Shown here: one piece after another, positions 1 to 7,880 of the stretch
Position numbering within the stretch: the stretch's first letter is position 1
How the letters are laid out: the number at the start of each line of letters is the position of its first letter
From: J027 sp034437655
GTDB taxonomy: Bacteria; Chloroflexota; Anaerolineae; Aggregatilineales; J027
Direction: 5' to 3'
Length of the DNA stretch: 64,000 nt
Assembly: GCA_034437655.1 (NCBI GenBank)
Contig: DAOTTU010000001.1
Location: 11,669-75,668, forward strand
The notes under the pieces: generated by a model
The model's input: the letters and a program-made list of their open reading frames with translations, nothing else
Database searches by the model: none
What the model was told of the DNA's origin: nothing
Translations under genes and position numbers: made by a program

Positions 1-570
1 GTGCGTAATGCCGAGCGCAAACCCATTGCCCCATGCCCCCATTGCAACTGGGCGCAAGAATTGCAGCGTAATCCATGAGGACAATACTGCACCAAAGGCA
101 ATCGGTACTTCATAGCTCATGTCGAGCTTACGAGCAATGTCAACTTGCCGTATCAGCCAACCGACAAAAGCCAGCGTGGCAAAAAACACCGTGAGTTGCC
201 AGAAAAAACCTGGTTCGTTGGGGCCAACTAGGCTAAGCCCAGCGCTAATCGGTGGCGGGTCAAGCCGTGCCTGTAGAATGTTGTACTTTCCTTCAATAAT
301 CCATGCCTGATACATGTAAAAGATTACGCCAAAGAAAGTACCTAACAGAGACAAGACACCGAAGGTTCCCAGATAGAAACGACCAATCCAAAAGTCGAAA
401 GGGTCTGCCCCAAAGAGCGCGTGCATCAGGGTTCCGCCAGGTTTTTTATAATACTGCTCCATCTCCAGCATGGAGAGGTTTCTGCCTTCTTTTACTTTCT
501 CAAGGACAAGTCGGTGACGCTTTTCTTCCATCGGCTCGTCAGGAATTGCCCCTGTTAAAATCTTGGCCAT
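1..570 (-). CDS. pufL: Photosynthetic reaction centre L subunit, PufL (partial, cut by window start)
   Basis: The first 190 residues of the L subunit of a type II reaction centre, the membrane protein that binds the special-pair bacteriochlorophylls, bacteriopheophytin and quinones. Visible family signatures are the PFDFWIG segment that opens helix A (around residue 58), the loop LDPPPISAGL, the helix-B stretch with RQVDIARKLDM and the motif LRPVAMGAWGNGF near the cut. From memory these match Chloroflexus PufL better than proteobacterial PufL, including a long hydrophilic N-terminus of about 50 residues. The ATG at 570 is the only sensible start. The quinone- and chlorophyll-binding half lies beyond the window, so it cannot be seen whether pufM follows separately or is fused, as in Roseiflexus. 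It is the third puf gene of a B-A-L order. Family identity is near certain. Confidence 0.96.
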   Translation of the reverse strand, partial: MAKILTGAIPDEPMEEKRHRLVLEKVKEGRNLSMLEMEQYYKKPGGTLMHALFGADPFDFWIGRFYLGTFGVLSLLGTFFGVIFYMYQAWIIEGKYNILQARLDPPPISAGLSLVGPNEPGFFWQLTVFFATLAFVGWLIRQVDIARKLDMSYEVPIAFGAVLSSWITLQFLRPVAMGAWGNGFALGITH

Positions 571-611
571 AGGTCGCCTTACTTTCTATCTGTTTGAGAT
601 ATGCAAGTGTC

Positions 612-653
612 GGGCGAAACTACGCTTCGACACATCGACAGGTAATTTCGCCC
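612..653 (-). promoter_or_regulatory. Intercistronic stem-loop between pufA and pufL
   Basis: An inverted repeat GGGCGAAA (612-619) / TTTCGCCC (646-653) gives an 8-bp stem; the 26-nt loop holds a further short TCGA..TCGA pairing. It lies in the 117-bp gap between the pufA stop and the pufL start and has no T-run, so it is unlikely to be a full terminator. In Rhodobacter, hairpins at this position stabilise the pufBA segment of the message and raise antenna output over reaction centre. The same role here is inference. Confidence 0.6.
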
Positions 654-687
654 TAAAACACCTAACAGTGTCATTCACGACAGACTT

Positions 688-852
688 TTACAGCCAGTTA
701 TAGGTTTCGCTGCTCAAGAGGATGAAGTGAATGGTGAGTGCAACCCCGATACCCAGCAGGATATAGAGGATCATAACCGTCGTAAATTCAATTGGACGAT
801 TCTTCTTGCTCGGAACAATATACTTTTCTTCAATATTCGGTTGGTCGGCCAT
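688..852 (-). CDS. pufA: Light-harvesting B808-866 type alpha peptide, PufA
   Basis: A 54-residue antenna polypeptide. It has a hydrophilic N-terminus, one membrane helix (about residues 24-46) and the alpha-chain signature IHFILLSSETYNW, whose histidine ligates bacteriochlorophyll. From memory the Chloroflexus alpha chain ends in a very similar IHFIVLSSPEYNW. The ATG at 852 sits three bases after the pufB stop, so the two are translationally coupled in B-A order. The N-terminus is longer and more charged than in Chloroflexus. Function: with PufB it forms the ring antenna around the reaction centre. Confidence 0.93.
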   Translation of the reverse strand: MADQPNIEEKYIVPSKKNRPIEFTTVMILYILLGIGVALTIHFILLSSETYNWL

Positions 853-855
853 CTT

Positions 856-1074
856 TTATGCGTCTCCTAACCAGGGTTCCCAAATGTAAACGAGCGTATG
901 TGCGACAATAGCGATGACCATAAAGCCGTAGGTAGCTTTAACGACGATGTCGTGCATCAGCCATTCTTCATTGTTGAACAGACCCCTCCAACGATCTGGG
1001 ACCAGGTCGTTGTCAGCTTGTACCATTTCTTGATACTCTTCTGTCCGGATGATTACGTCTCTGCTTTCTGACAT
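856..1074 (-). CDS. pufB: Light-harvesting B808-866 type beta peptide, PufB
   Basis: A 72-residue antenna beta polypeptide. The core DNDLVPDRWRGLFNNEEW is followed by the membrane helix and the motif AHTLVYIWEPW. The helix histidine and the closing aromatic/PW segment are the beta-chain bacteriochlorophyll site; an additional HD (LMHDIVVK) precedes the helix, as in the Chloroflexus protein with its B808 site. The start at 1074 has GGAGG 13 bases upstream, a long spacing; an internal ATG at MVQADND would give a Chloroflexus-sized protein. First gene of the puf transcript, following a 165-bp leader with candidate control sites. Confidence 0.93.
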   Translation of the reverse strand: MSESRDVIIRTEEYQEMVQADNDLVPDRWRGLFNNEEWLMHDIVVKATYGFMVIAIVAHTLVYIWEPWLGDA

Positions 1075-1128
1075 GATTGTTGCTTTGCCTCCATATTATG
1101 GCAGTTGGACGAACATTAACCTAAAAGG

Positions 1129-1193
1129 GTGGGGTTGCGGGTCTCCCCACAACCAGCGCTATCCCTGAGGTTACAAAAGTTAAACCAGCGCTA
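1129..1193 (-). promoter_or_regulatory. pufB leader: alternative hairpins and an 11-bp direct repeat
   Basis: On the minus strand the pufB leader carries GTGGGG/CCCCAC (1129-1134 with 1145-1150), which competes with an overlapping GGTTG/CAACC pairing. Upstream of it lies the 11-mer TAGCGCTGGTT twice (1183-1193 and 1151-1161, 32 bp apart). Such repeats fit a DNA-binding regulator or RNA element, but no known family is recognised. There is no clear -10/-35 pair, so puf may be read partly from the act promoter. Confidence 0.4.
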
Positions 1194-1202
1194 ATTTCAG
1201 TC

Positions 1203-1239
1203 TAACATTTGTGCTATTTACTGAAAGTGACAAATGTCA
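1203..1239 (-). promoter_or_regulatory. Operator-like sites upstream of pufB (TGACAWWTGTCA type)
   Basis: TGACAAATGTCA at 1228-1239 is a 5-bp inverted repeat with a 2-bp spacer, and TAACATTTGTG at 1203-1213 is a related half-matching site. Both strings recur in the same order upstream of actA (9049-9059 and 9233-9244). The recurrence in front of two photosynthetic operons is what supports a regulator site. The binding protein is unknown; it is neither a perfect PpsR (TGT-N12-ACA) nor an FNR box. Confidence 0.5.
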
Positions 1240-1503
1240 TCATCTCTTGTTACGGATACTTTTGACAATCTTGTCAACCGCTGGTGCAAAACCGCCTTTG
1301 CGCAAACCACTCAAGAAACTGAGCGTATTGGCTGCGGCGTCTTCAAATTTGAGTGACACACCATTGAACTGGCAGTCTACGAAAGATGGCAATTCGCCAC
1401 CGGCATAGACAAGCGCTGAATTTTCGAAGGTGCAGCCCTTGAACTCTATGCCGTCTACCGTGACTGCCTTGTTGCTGAAAGTCTGTTTTTCAACCGTGTT
1501 CAT
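1240..1503 (-). CDS. Short paralogue of the ACIII-puf linking protein, function unknown
   Basis: An 87-residue soluble protein that is clearly a paralogue of the N-terminal 85 residues of the gene just upstream. Shared features are VDG at about residue 16, F..C.F.N, Y.GGELP.FV.C.F.GV, and ED.A..TL..L..L.KGGF. The alternating small, polar and aromatic pattern resembles a short beta-helix or pentapeptide-like fold. It overlaps the preceding stop as ATGA, so it is translationally coupled. It lacks the membrane helix and tail of its neighbour. Its place between ACIII and the antenna genes suggests a role in their assembly or contact, but no function is established. Confidence 0.75.
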   Translation of the reverse strand: MNTVEKQTFSNKAVTVDGIEFKGCTFENSALVYAGGELPSFVDCQFNGVSLKFEDAAANTLSFLSGLRKGGFAPAVDKIVKSIRNKR

Positions 1504-2162
1504 TCCGGGTCTTCTCCTTCAGCTTCGGCAGGTACTGCTTCTAGTGAATCGTCGGCGGCGATAATTGACATCGCGTCTTCGATTGTGATACTTCCGATAC
1601 CATTTGCTTCATCGATCCATTCATAGCTTGCCAGGTTCGCACGTTGTCCGGCGTCCAGGTCGTCATAAATGACAGCCAGGTCATCTGGTAAAGCTGGCAT
1701 AAGATCGAGCGGAATTTCTTGTCGAAGTGGGCGGCCTTCTGCGAGAATTTCTTCGTCAGGGTAAATAATAAAGCCATACCACAAGCCCGCAATCAGCCCT
1801 ACAGTCAGCACAATCAGCGTCAAATTGAGTACTGCAAGCTGGCCATAGTTAGTGCCTGTTGCTTCGGCATTGACGTTGCGGTCATACGCTGGCATTGGTT
1901 TCTCGCCGCGTTCAACAACAGTCAATGTCTCTTCAACTTGTTTGGTAAACCCACCCTTATAGAGTGCCGTCAGGTAGTCGAGGGTCCGGTAGGCACCGTC
2001 CTCAAGCTGGATATTCACGCCTTCAAATTCACACCGCACAAAGTTGGGCAACTCACCACCCCGATAGAGCAGGCGGCAGTTCGTGAAGACACATGCTTCA
2101 AAGCGGTTGCCATCAACTTCAACGGCGGTGTTAGTGAAGGACTGGTTCTGAAATGTTGCCAT
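1500..2162 (-). CDS. Membrane-anchored protein linking act and puf genes, function unknown
   Basis: A 220-residue protein in three parts: an N-terminal beta-rich domain (1-88) shared with the next gene; one membrane helix (about 109-134, very hydrophobic and ending GLWYGFIIY); and a C-terminal segment whose end, EWIDEANGIGSITIEDAM, resembles the short 'W-D...G...I-I..AM' tail of many small proteins coded near Chloroflexota respiratory complexes. The start at 2162 has GGGAGG 8 bases upstream. It follows actE where other ACIII operons often have actF, but it is not an NrfD-like ten-helix protein. It may be an accessory ACIII subunit; this is inference. Confidence 0.75.
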   Translation of the reverse strand: MATFQNQSFTNTAVEVDGNRFEACVFTNCRLLYRGGELPNFVRCEFEGVNIQLEDGAYRTLDYLTALYKGGFTKQVEETLTVVERGEKPMPAYDRNVNAEATGTNYGQLAVLNLTLIVLTVGLIAGLWYGFIIYPDEEILAEGRPLRQEIPLDLMPALPDDLAVIYDDLDAGQRANLASYEWIDEANGIGSITIEDAMSIIAADDSLEAVPAEAEGEDPE

Positions 2163-2175
2163 CGTATATGCCTCC

Positions 2176-2919
2176 CTATTCGCCTTCGTTGCCCATCATG
2201 TCGCCGTCCATTGCCTCGCCACCGTCGGCAGCATCAGCATCCGGCGCACCGAAATTGGTCATTTCGGCCGTATCGGCGTCAGTCATGGTTTCACCAGCGG
2301 TCACAGCAGACATAAAGCTGCTCTGGACATCGCTCGGTAGGGCTTCGATTTCGGCGTATTCGGCCAGTTGCAAAGCACGGATGTAGGCGATCACGGCCCA
2401 ACGTTCTTCTGGGTCAAGGGTATACGCCTGGTTGTACATTGCCCCGCGCCCCTGCGTGATAATCAGGTAGAAAACACCAACCGGCGCATTCCGCGAGGAT
2501 TCGGTGTGCAACGAGGGTGCAACCAACCCTTCCTGGGCAAGAACACCCTGGCCATAGCCAGCTTCACCATGACACGCTGCGCAAACGCCGTTGTAAAGGC
2601 GCTGGCCTTCGTGCAAGACATCTTCTGTGATTTCGATGGGGAAGGTTGTGGCAAAGGTGCCATCAACGCGCCCTTCGTACAGATGGGTGTCTTCACGTAA
2701 GAAGCCAACCGGGACAGCATTTGGGTCCAGCTCGGGGGCACCAACTTCAAAGTTCGTACTTGGGCCGAAAGGATCTCTGATCTTGGGTTGATCTTTCATG
2801 TTGCCAATTTCAGTACAGCCCGTCACCATCAGCAATACGGCTAACATGACCAGAACCCAGAACTTCGGCGTTGCCGGAGAGCTACGGGTCACAAACTGTG
2901 GAAAGTATTTCTTGTTCAA
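2176..2919 (-). CDS. actE: Alternative complex III monoheme cytochrome c lipoprotein, ActE
   Basis: A 247-residue exported cytochrome. The signal sequence ends in the lipobox VTGC (Cys35), and the single haem motif CAACH is at 113-117 with a likely axial Met in GAMYN. It is the monohaem subunit of quinol:electron-acceptor oxidoreductase, passing electrons from the pentahaem ActA to periplasmic carriers. The C-terminal 50 residues are acidic and Met/Ala-rich, without assigned function. Translation starts at TTG 2919 with GAGG seven bases upstream. This TTG overlaps the actD stop, and no downstream ATG would preserve the signal peptide. Confidence 0.9.
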   Translation of the reverse strand: MNKKYFPQFVTRSSPATPKFWVLVMLAVLLMVTGCTEIGNMKDQPKIRDPFGPSTNFEVGAPELDPNAVPVGFLREDTHLYEGRVDGTFATTFPIEITEDVLHEGQRLYNGVCAACHGEAGYGQGVLAQEGLVAPSLHTESSRNAPVGVFYLIITQGRGAMYNQAYTLDPEERWAVIAYIRALQLAEYAEIEALPSDVQSSFMSAVTAGETMTDADTAEMTNFGAPDADAADGGEAMDGDMMGNEGE

Positions 2920-3461
2920 CTTTGAACCTCACTCACATTAATCGGTTCTAGACCCTCCAGGAACGCTTTCGTCGATTGCGGGTCAAATTGCCGATCGGTC
3001 GCTTCAATGACGAGGAAAAAGTGGCTGTGTGAGGCCGTGTCGATGTTCTCGGCATTAAAGATTGGGTGATAGGGTAGCGGCAGGCCGTTTTGGGCGAACA
3101 TAAACCCGACAGCAACCAACCCGGCGGTCAAAATTCCAAGTTCAAAAATCACAGGGATAAACGCAGGGATACTCAATTCAGGGCGGCCACCGACGTTTAG
3201 TGCATACACTTCGGTCGAGGTCCATGCCTGGATGATGTAGCCTACGAAGAATCCAAAGAAGATCGCCGCTGGAACCAGATACGGCAGGAAATTGATACGG
3301 TCTTCTAGCACGTCGGCCAGACCTTCGACATGGAAGGGCGTATGTGCCCGTAGTTTTTGGTAGCCAGCCGCACGTGCTTCAACGGCGGCGTCCATCAAAC
3401 TTTCCGGATTGTCAAATTCAGCGGTCAAGCCATAGAGTGTGCCATTACCATTAGTGCTCAT
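2916..3461 (-). CDS. actD: Alternative complex III membrane subunit ActD
   Basis: A 181-residue DUF3341-type protein. An N-terminal soluble part (GLTAEFDNPESLMDAAVEAR..) is followed by two membrane helices at about 80-105 and 122-147, then a short C-terminal segment with ATDRQFDP. This is the usual layout of ActD, which packs against ActC in ACIII. The ATG at 3461 is chosen because it begins the conserved domain; it overlaps the end of actC by 11 bases. A longer reading frame exists upstream to 3503, but it only covers the actC end. Confidence 0.88.
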   Translation of the reverse strand: MSTNGNGTLYGLTAEFDNPESLMDAAVEARAAGYQKLRAHTPFHVEGLADVLEDRINFLPYLVPAAIFFGFFVGYIIQAWTSTEVYALNVGGRPELSIPAFIPVIFELGILTAGLVAVGFMFAQNGLPLPYHPIFNAENIDTASHSHFFLVIEATDRQFDPQSTKAFLEGLEPINVSEVQS

Positions 3462-4851
3462 GTCCGTGGGCCTCCTCGGTAGCTTGTGCTTGTGTCTCAG
3501 CAATCGGGATCACTGGCACAAAGCGAATGAACAGGAACAGCGGTGTCAGGAATAGACCAAACGGTGAAATCAGTGTCAGCCAATCCCAGATCCCGAAGGT
3601 GAACGGATCCCACATGGTTTCCATGAAGGGGTACGCCAAGCTAACCGGGACGATCACGAAGCGTTCAAGCCACATGCCCACCAAGACAAAGACCGACACC
3701 ACCACAATCGTGAGATGATTGGTGCGGAAGCGCCGGAACCAGAATAGCTGGATCACCGCCGCATTGAAGATAATCATGCCCCAGAAGGCCGGTGCATACG
3801 TCCCCAGTGCGCGTTCAACGGTCAGCGCCCACTCATTAACATCGCCACTGAACCAGGCGCCGAAGGTTTCAACGAAGTAACCATAGGTCACCAGCAAACC
3901 CGTGATGAGCATGAGAATGCCCGCCTTGTTCAAGTGGTCTTCAGTGATGAGATTGTGCATCTTAAAGCCTGCACGCAGGATGACCGCGAAGATCATCACC
4001 ATCGCCATACCAGAGAACACTGCACCTGCGACAAAGAAGGGGGGGAAGATCGTATGGTGCCAGCCCGGAAGCTGCGAAATCGCAAAGTCTAGACCGACGA
4101 TACTGTGAACGGAAACAACCAGCGGGGTTGCCAGCACTGCCAGGAAGAAAGCCGTCTTGTGCAGACCTTCCCAGTGTTGGGCATCGCCACGCCAGCCCAT
4201 CGCCGGAATTGCAAACGCCAGCCGTACCCACCTGGACCGCGCACGGTCCCGCATCGTCGCGAGGTCGGGTACAAGGTCAATGTACCAGAACAGCGCCGAG
4301 ATGATGCCGTAAGTGCTAATGGCGAACATGTCCCATACGAGCGGGCTGCGCCACTGTGGGAACAGATACAGCGTGTTGGGATATGGCAAAATGTAGTAGG
4401 CAAATTCGATACGCCCGAGGTGGATCAGCGGGAACAAGCCCGCCACTGCCAGCGCAAAGAGCGTCATTGCTTCAGCAAAACGGCTAAAGGCAACACGCCA
4501 GCTTTGCCGCATCAAAAGCAAGAATGCGGAAATGAACGTCCCCGCGTGACCGATACCGATCCAGAAGATCAGGTTAACAATTGCCATACCCCAGACAACG
4601 GGAATATCAATATTCCAGAGCCCGGTGCCACGAATCGTGACCGATGCAATTGTGAAAAAGAAAACCAGCATCAAAATTGAGGAAATCCCGAAGCCAATGA
4701 ACCACCACAGCGGTGTGCGGCCAAAGATATTCCGTGCAATTTTGTCAGCAATACTGCCGGGTTCTTCCCAGGTCGGCGGGTCTGGCACGGGGATAATCGC
4801 CCGTCGTGTCCGGTTGCTACCTTGCTGTGGTACTGTGTCAAGTGTTGTCAT
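3451..4851 (-). CDS. actC: Alternative complex III NrfD-like quinol-binding subunit ActC
   Basis: A 466-residue integral membrane protein of the NrfD/PsrC family with about ten hydrophobic helices. It is the quinol-oxidising membrane core of ACIII, working with the Fe-S protein ActB. The soluble N-terminus (about 1-50) ends in a proline-rich PDPPTWEEPGS, and the C-terminus is His-rich (EEAHGHEH). It starts ten bases after actB and overlaps actD, so all act genes look co-transcribed. A second NrfD-like subunit (ActF), normal in many ACIII operons, is not present in this window. Confidence 0.92.
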   Translation of the reverse strand: MTTLDTVPQQGSNRTRRAIIPVPDPPTWEEPGSIADKIARNIFGRTPLWWFIGFGISSILMLVFFFTIASVTIRGTGLWNIDIPVVWGMAIVNLIFWIGIGHAGTFISAFLLLMRQSWRVAFSRFAEAMTLFALAVAGLFPLIHLGRIEFAYYILPYPNTLYLFPQWRSPLVWDMFAISTYGIISALFWYIDLVPDLATMRDRARSRWVRLAFAIPAMGWRGDAQHWEGLHKTAFFLAVLATPLVVSVHSIVGLDFAISQLPGWHHTIFPPFFVAGAVFSGMAMVMIFAVILRAGFKMHNLITEDHLNKAGILMLITGLLVTYGYFVETFGAWFSGDVNEWALTVERALGTYAPAFWGMIIFNAAVIQLFWFRRFRTNHLTIVVVSVFVLVGMWLERFVIVPVSLAYPFMETMWDPFTFGIWDWLTLISPFGLFLTPLFLFIRFVPVIPIAETQAQATEEAHGHEH

Positions 4852-4860
4852 CGCAGTCCC

Positions 4861-7800
4861 CTATTCTCCTTCGCCCTGACCGTGCAGCGCCTCGTTCGGG
4901 TTCGACAGGCGTGCCAGGTAGGTCGTACGCGGGCGGGTGCCCAGTTCACCAAGCAGCTCGTAGTTGAGTGGTTCTGCACGATGCTGGTTTACCTGAGAGT
5001 TTTCGGTATTCAAGTCCCCGAAGGAAATGACCTGTGTCGGGCAAGCCACAGCACACGCTGGCTGAATTTCGCCATCAAACACGCGGCGATCTTCGTTCTT
5101 AGCGTGGATGCGGGCTGCACTGATGCGTTGAATGCAGTAGGTGCATTTTTCCATCACACCTTCAGACCGTACGGTGACGTCTGGGTTGCGTTGTTCCTCA
5201 AGGATGGTTTCGTCGTCGTCAATCCATTTCAGGAAGTTGAAACGGCGTACGTTGTAGGGGCAGTTTGCAGAACAATACCGCGTGCCGATACAACGGTTGT
5301 ATACCATTGTGTTGAGGCCTTCGGAGTCGTGGACAGTTGCTTCGACCGGGCAAACGATTTCGCAGGGTGCAGTTTCGCAGTGCATACACGGCACCGGCAA
5401 GAACGCCACGTGGGTTTCATCACCTTCAGTCAGGAAGTGACGGTCAACACGAAGCCAGTGCATTTCACGAGCTTTGAGAACCTGTTCCTTACCGACAGTA
5501 GGGATTGTGTTTTCTGATTGGCAAGCAATGATACAAGCGTTGCAGCCCATGCAGGCTGTCAGATCAAGCGTCATTGCCCAGGCATAGCCTTCTTCGTATT
5601 CACGCAAGTCAAACGCAGTCGCCATCGGGACGCTGGTTTCGCCTTCATGCGCAAAATTGGGGTTCTGGCGATACTCATTAAGCGTGCCGGTCCGCACGAG
5701 CGGTTCCAGGTACCCTTCAAGGTCGTCCAGATCAATTTCGCCACGAATGGCTGCCAGTTTATAGCTTTCGTCCAGCGCGTTCAGCGATGCGCCAGCGGCT
5801 GTCCACATAGCGGCTGTGGTGCGAATGTCATAGGCGTTGAAGTTACGGTCATCGTCCACATCAGCGCCACCGCTAGTGCCATACCCTAAGAAGATAGAGA
5901 CGGTGTTGTCCGCGTGCCCGGGCACTACCCAGACGGGGACTTCCATCGTGTTGTCGTTAAGTTGAACTTCAACGAGGTCTTCAAAACTGACATCTAGCCG
6001 TTCAGCAGTTGCCGGGCTGAGCAATGCCGCTGTGTCCCATGACAATTGGGTGATGGGTTTGGGCAGTTCTTGCAGCCAGCTATTGTGTGAGAAGCGACCG
6101 TCATAGATGTTCGGGTCAGTGCGGAAGACCAGTTCCAGATCATTGGAGCTAGCAGTAGGTTCGTTGTTCACCTGCGCACCGAAGTCAGCGCGAAGGGCAA
6201 CCTCTAGTGCTGCATAGGCGCTGTCTGGTGCAAGACCGTCGTGCAAGGTCCGTCGCCAGTAGGCTTCAAAATCGTCGCCTTCATACAAGTCTTCCCAGAG
6301 GGCACGAACAACATCGTAGTCAGAATCATCGTCTTCGAGCAACAAGCCAAGCATCTGGTTTGCAGAACGCACGGTGTCGTACAGCGGGCCGATTGGTGGT
6401 TGAACCACACTCAAAGACCCGTCATAGGCGCGGCCATCGCTCCACTCTTCAATGAAGTGTGTTTGCGGAATGTGCCATTCGCACTGGCGTGAGGTTTCGT
6501 CGTTATACAGTGACAAATGCACCGTGAACGGCACCTCGGCAAGCAAGTCTGCAAACGGTACGTCAGCAGGTGCGTTATAGACCGGGTTACCACCGAGGAT
6601 AAAGACAGCTTCAACCTGGCGGGCCGTAATGTCATCGACCAATGCGGTGATTTGTTCAGTATAAGAAACCGGGTTTGCTTCAACAGGCGCGGTGTAGTAA
6701 ACCGTATTGCCAACGTTCCCCAGAGCAGCGTTAATGGCATGAACAAGCGCGTGTACGACTGGTGGTTGTTCGTCACCAGCGACAACGATGCTCGCGCCTT
6801 CGTTTTGCTCTAAGTCTTCAAGCAATGCATTGAACCAGGCTGCATCCCATGCGTCAGAGGTCACACGGCCACTGACATCAACACCCAGTTCGGACGCAAT
6901 GGCCCGGGCGAGTGCTTCAACGTCACTGGGGCTGAGTGCCAGACGGTGGTCTGCCATTGTCCCGGTTACTGAGGGCGTGCTTTCAGCCACATACAGGCGG
7001 TTCATTTCGGCCGTATCGGGGTCAGCACCAAGCACCTTACGCCGTGCAGCGAAATCACGCGCATAGCGCAGGCTACCGGGCATTGCGTACATAAAATTCG
7101 CGTCTAATGAGACGACGACATTGGCCTGATCAAAGCGATAGACAGTATTGACGACCTGGTCAAACGCAAGCTGTGCGCCAGCGATAACGTTATCGCGTGT
7201 CACAGGCTCGTACTGATACCACCGCGCACCGGGGTACGCTTCCAGGACAGCGTTCAAGCGGCTTGCGATTGTTGGGGAAGAAACGCCTTCAGTCAAAATC
7301 GCAATGCGTGAACTTTGCGCGTCAGAAAGCACACTTTCCAGGTCTTGCAAGAAGTTATCAAATGTATCTGGTTGACGATTGCGCAGTACCCGTGTTTCAC
7401 GATCAGGGTTATATAGCTCAAGAATCGAGCCCTGCATGTAAGTATTGCTGCCACCGAGTGCGGCGGGGTGTTCGGGGTTACCGTCTACCCGTGTTGGACG
7501 CCCCTGGTGGGTTTCAATGGTGACGCCTGTCGCAAAACCACCGATAGTCATGGTGGAATTGAAATAAAGCGGAATGCCGGGGACCAGAACCTCTGGCGCG
7601 ATCACATAAGGAATGATCTCTTCACCGGGTGGTTCGGCAGTACAGGCTGCACCGAAACCGACAATGGCAAGTGAGCCACCCATCAGCTTCATAAAGGTTC
7701 GCCGATCCATGCCATATTGTCGGCGCACGGCAGCTTCACGCGGGCGTTCGCGCTGAAGCAAGTCGTCAAATTCCTGATCTGACAGGTGTTCTACTGACAG

Positions 7801-7866
7801 ATGCTGGTTTTCAACGCCACGGCCGACAGCATTAGGATCGTAGTGCCGATTACTCTCGTTTGTCAT
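4861..7866 (-). CDS. actB: Alternative complex III Fe-S / molybdopterin-like subunit ActB (fused form)
   Basis: A 1001-residue protein joining a molybdopterin-oxidoreductase-like domain (about 70-730, probably without cofactor, as in known ActB) to a ferredoxin-like domain (about 755-965). Four cysteine clusters are visible: CMGCNACIIAC, CMHCETAPCEIVC, CIGTRYCSANC, and CTYC paired with CAVAC. They fit three 4Fe-4S clusters and one 3Fe-4S cluster. A Tat-like signal RRTFMKLMGG near residue 55 precedes a hydrophobic stretch ending in GAAC. The fused form is typical of Chloroflexota. The ATG at 7866 has AAAGGA at proper spacing; the longer frame to 7893 lacks one and would overlap actA. Confidence 0.94.
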   Translation of the reverse strand: MTNESNRHYDPNAVGRGVENQHLSVEHLSDQEFDDLLQRERPREAAVRRQYGMDRRTFMKLMGGSLAIVGFGAACTAEPPGEEIIPYVIAPEVLVPGIPLYFNSTMTIGGFATGVTIETHQGRPTRVDGNPEHPAALGGSNTYMQGSILELYNPDRETRVLRNRQPDTFDNFLQDLESVLSDAQSSRIAILTEGVSSPTIASRLNAVLEAYPGARWYQYEPVTRDNVIAGAQLAFDQVVNTVYRFDQANVVVSLDANFMYAMPGSLRYARDFAARRKVLGADPDTAEMNRLYVAESTPSVTGTMADHRLALSPSDVEALARAIASELGVDVSGRVTSDAWDAAWFNALLEDLEQNEGASIVVAGDEQPPVVHALVHAINAALGNVGNTVYYTAPVEANPVSYTEQITALVDDITARQVEAVFILGGNPVYNAPADVPFADLLAEVPFTVHLSLYNDETSRQCEWHIPQTHFIEEWSDGRAYDGSLSVVQPPIGPLYDTVRSANQMLGLLLEDDDSDYDVVRALWEDLYEGDDFEAYWRRTLHDGLAPDSAYAALEVALRADFGAQVNNEPTASSNDLELVFRTDPNIYDGRFSHNSWLQELPKPITQLSWDTAALLSPATAERLDVSFEDLVEVQLNDNTMEVPVWVVPGHADNTVSIFLGYGTSGGADVDDDRNFNAYDIRTTAAMWTAAGASLNALDESYKLAAIRGEIDLDDLEGYLEPLVRTGTLNEYRQNPNFAHEGETSVPMATAFDLREYEEGYAWAMTLDLTACMGCNACIIACQSENTIPTVGKEQVLKAREMHWLRVDRHFLTEGDETHVAFLPVPCMHCETAPCEIVCPVEATVHDSEGLNTMVYNRCIGTRYCSANCPYNVRRFNFLKWIDDDETILEEQRNPDVTVRSEGVMEKCTYCIQRISAARIHAKNEDRRVFDGEIQPACAVACPTQVISFGDLNTENSQVNQHRAEPLNYELLGELGTRPRTTYLARLSNPNEALHGQGEGE

Positions 7867-7880
7867 AACTTGATCCTTTT

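Noticed and set aside
119..572. Plus-strand open frames opposite pufL
   Set aside because: Antisense shadows of a clearly recognised membrane protein.
1719..2315. 198-residue plus-strand open frame opposite the unknown ACIII-puf linker gene
   Set aside because: The minus-strand frame has a ribosome site, a membrane helix and a paralogue next to it; the plus frame has none of these.
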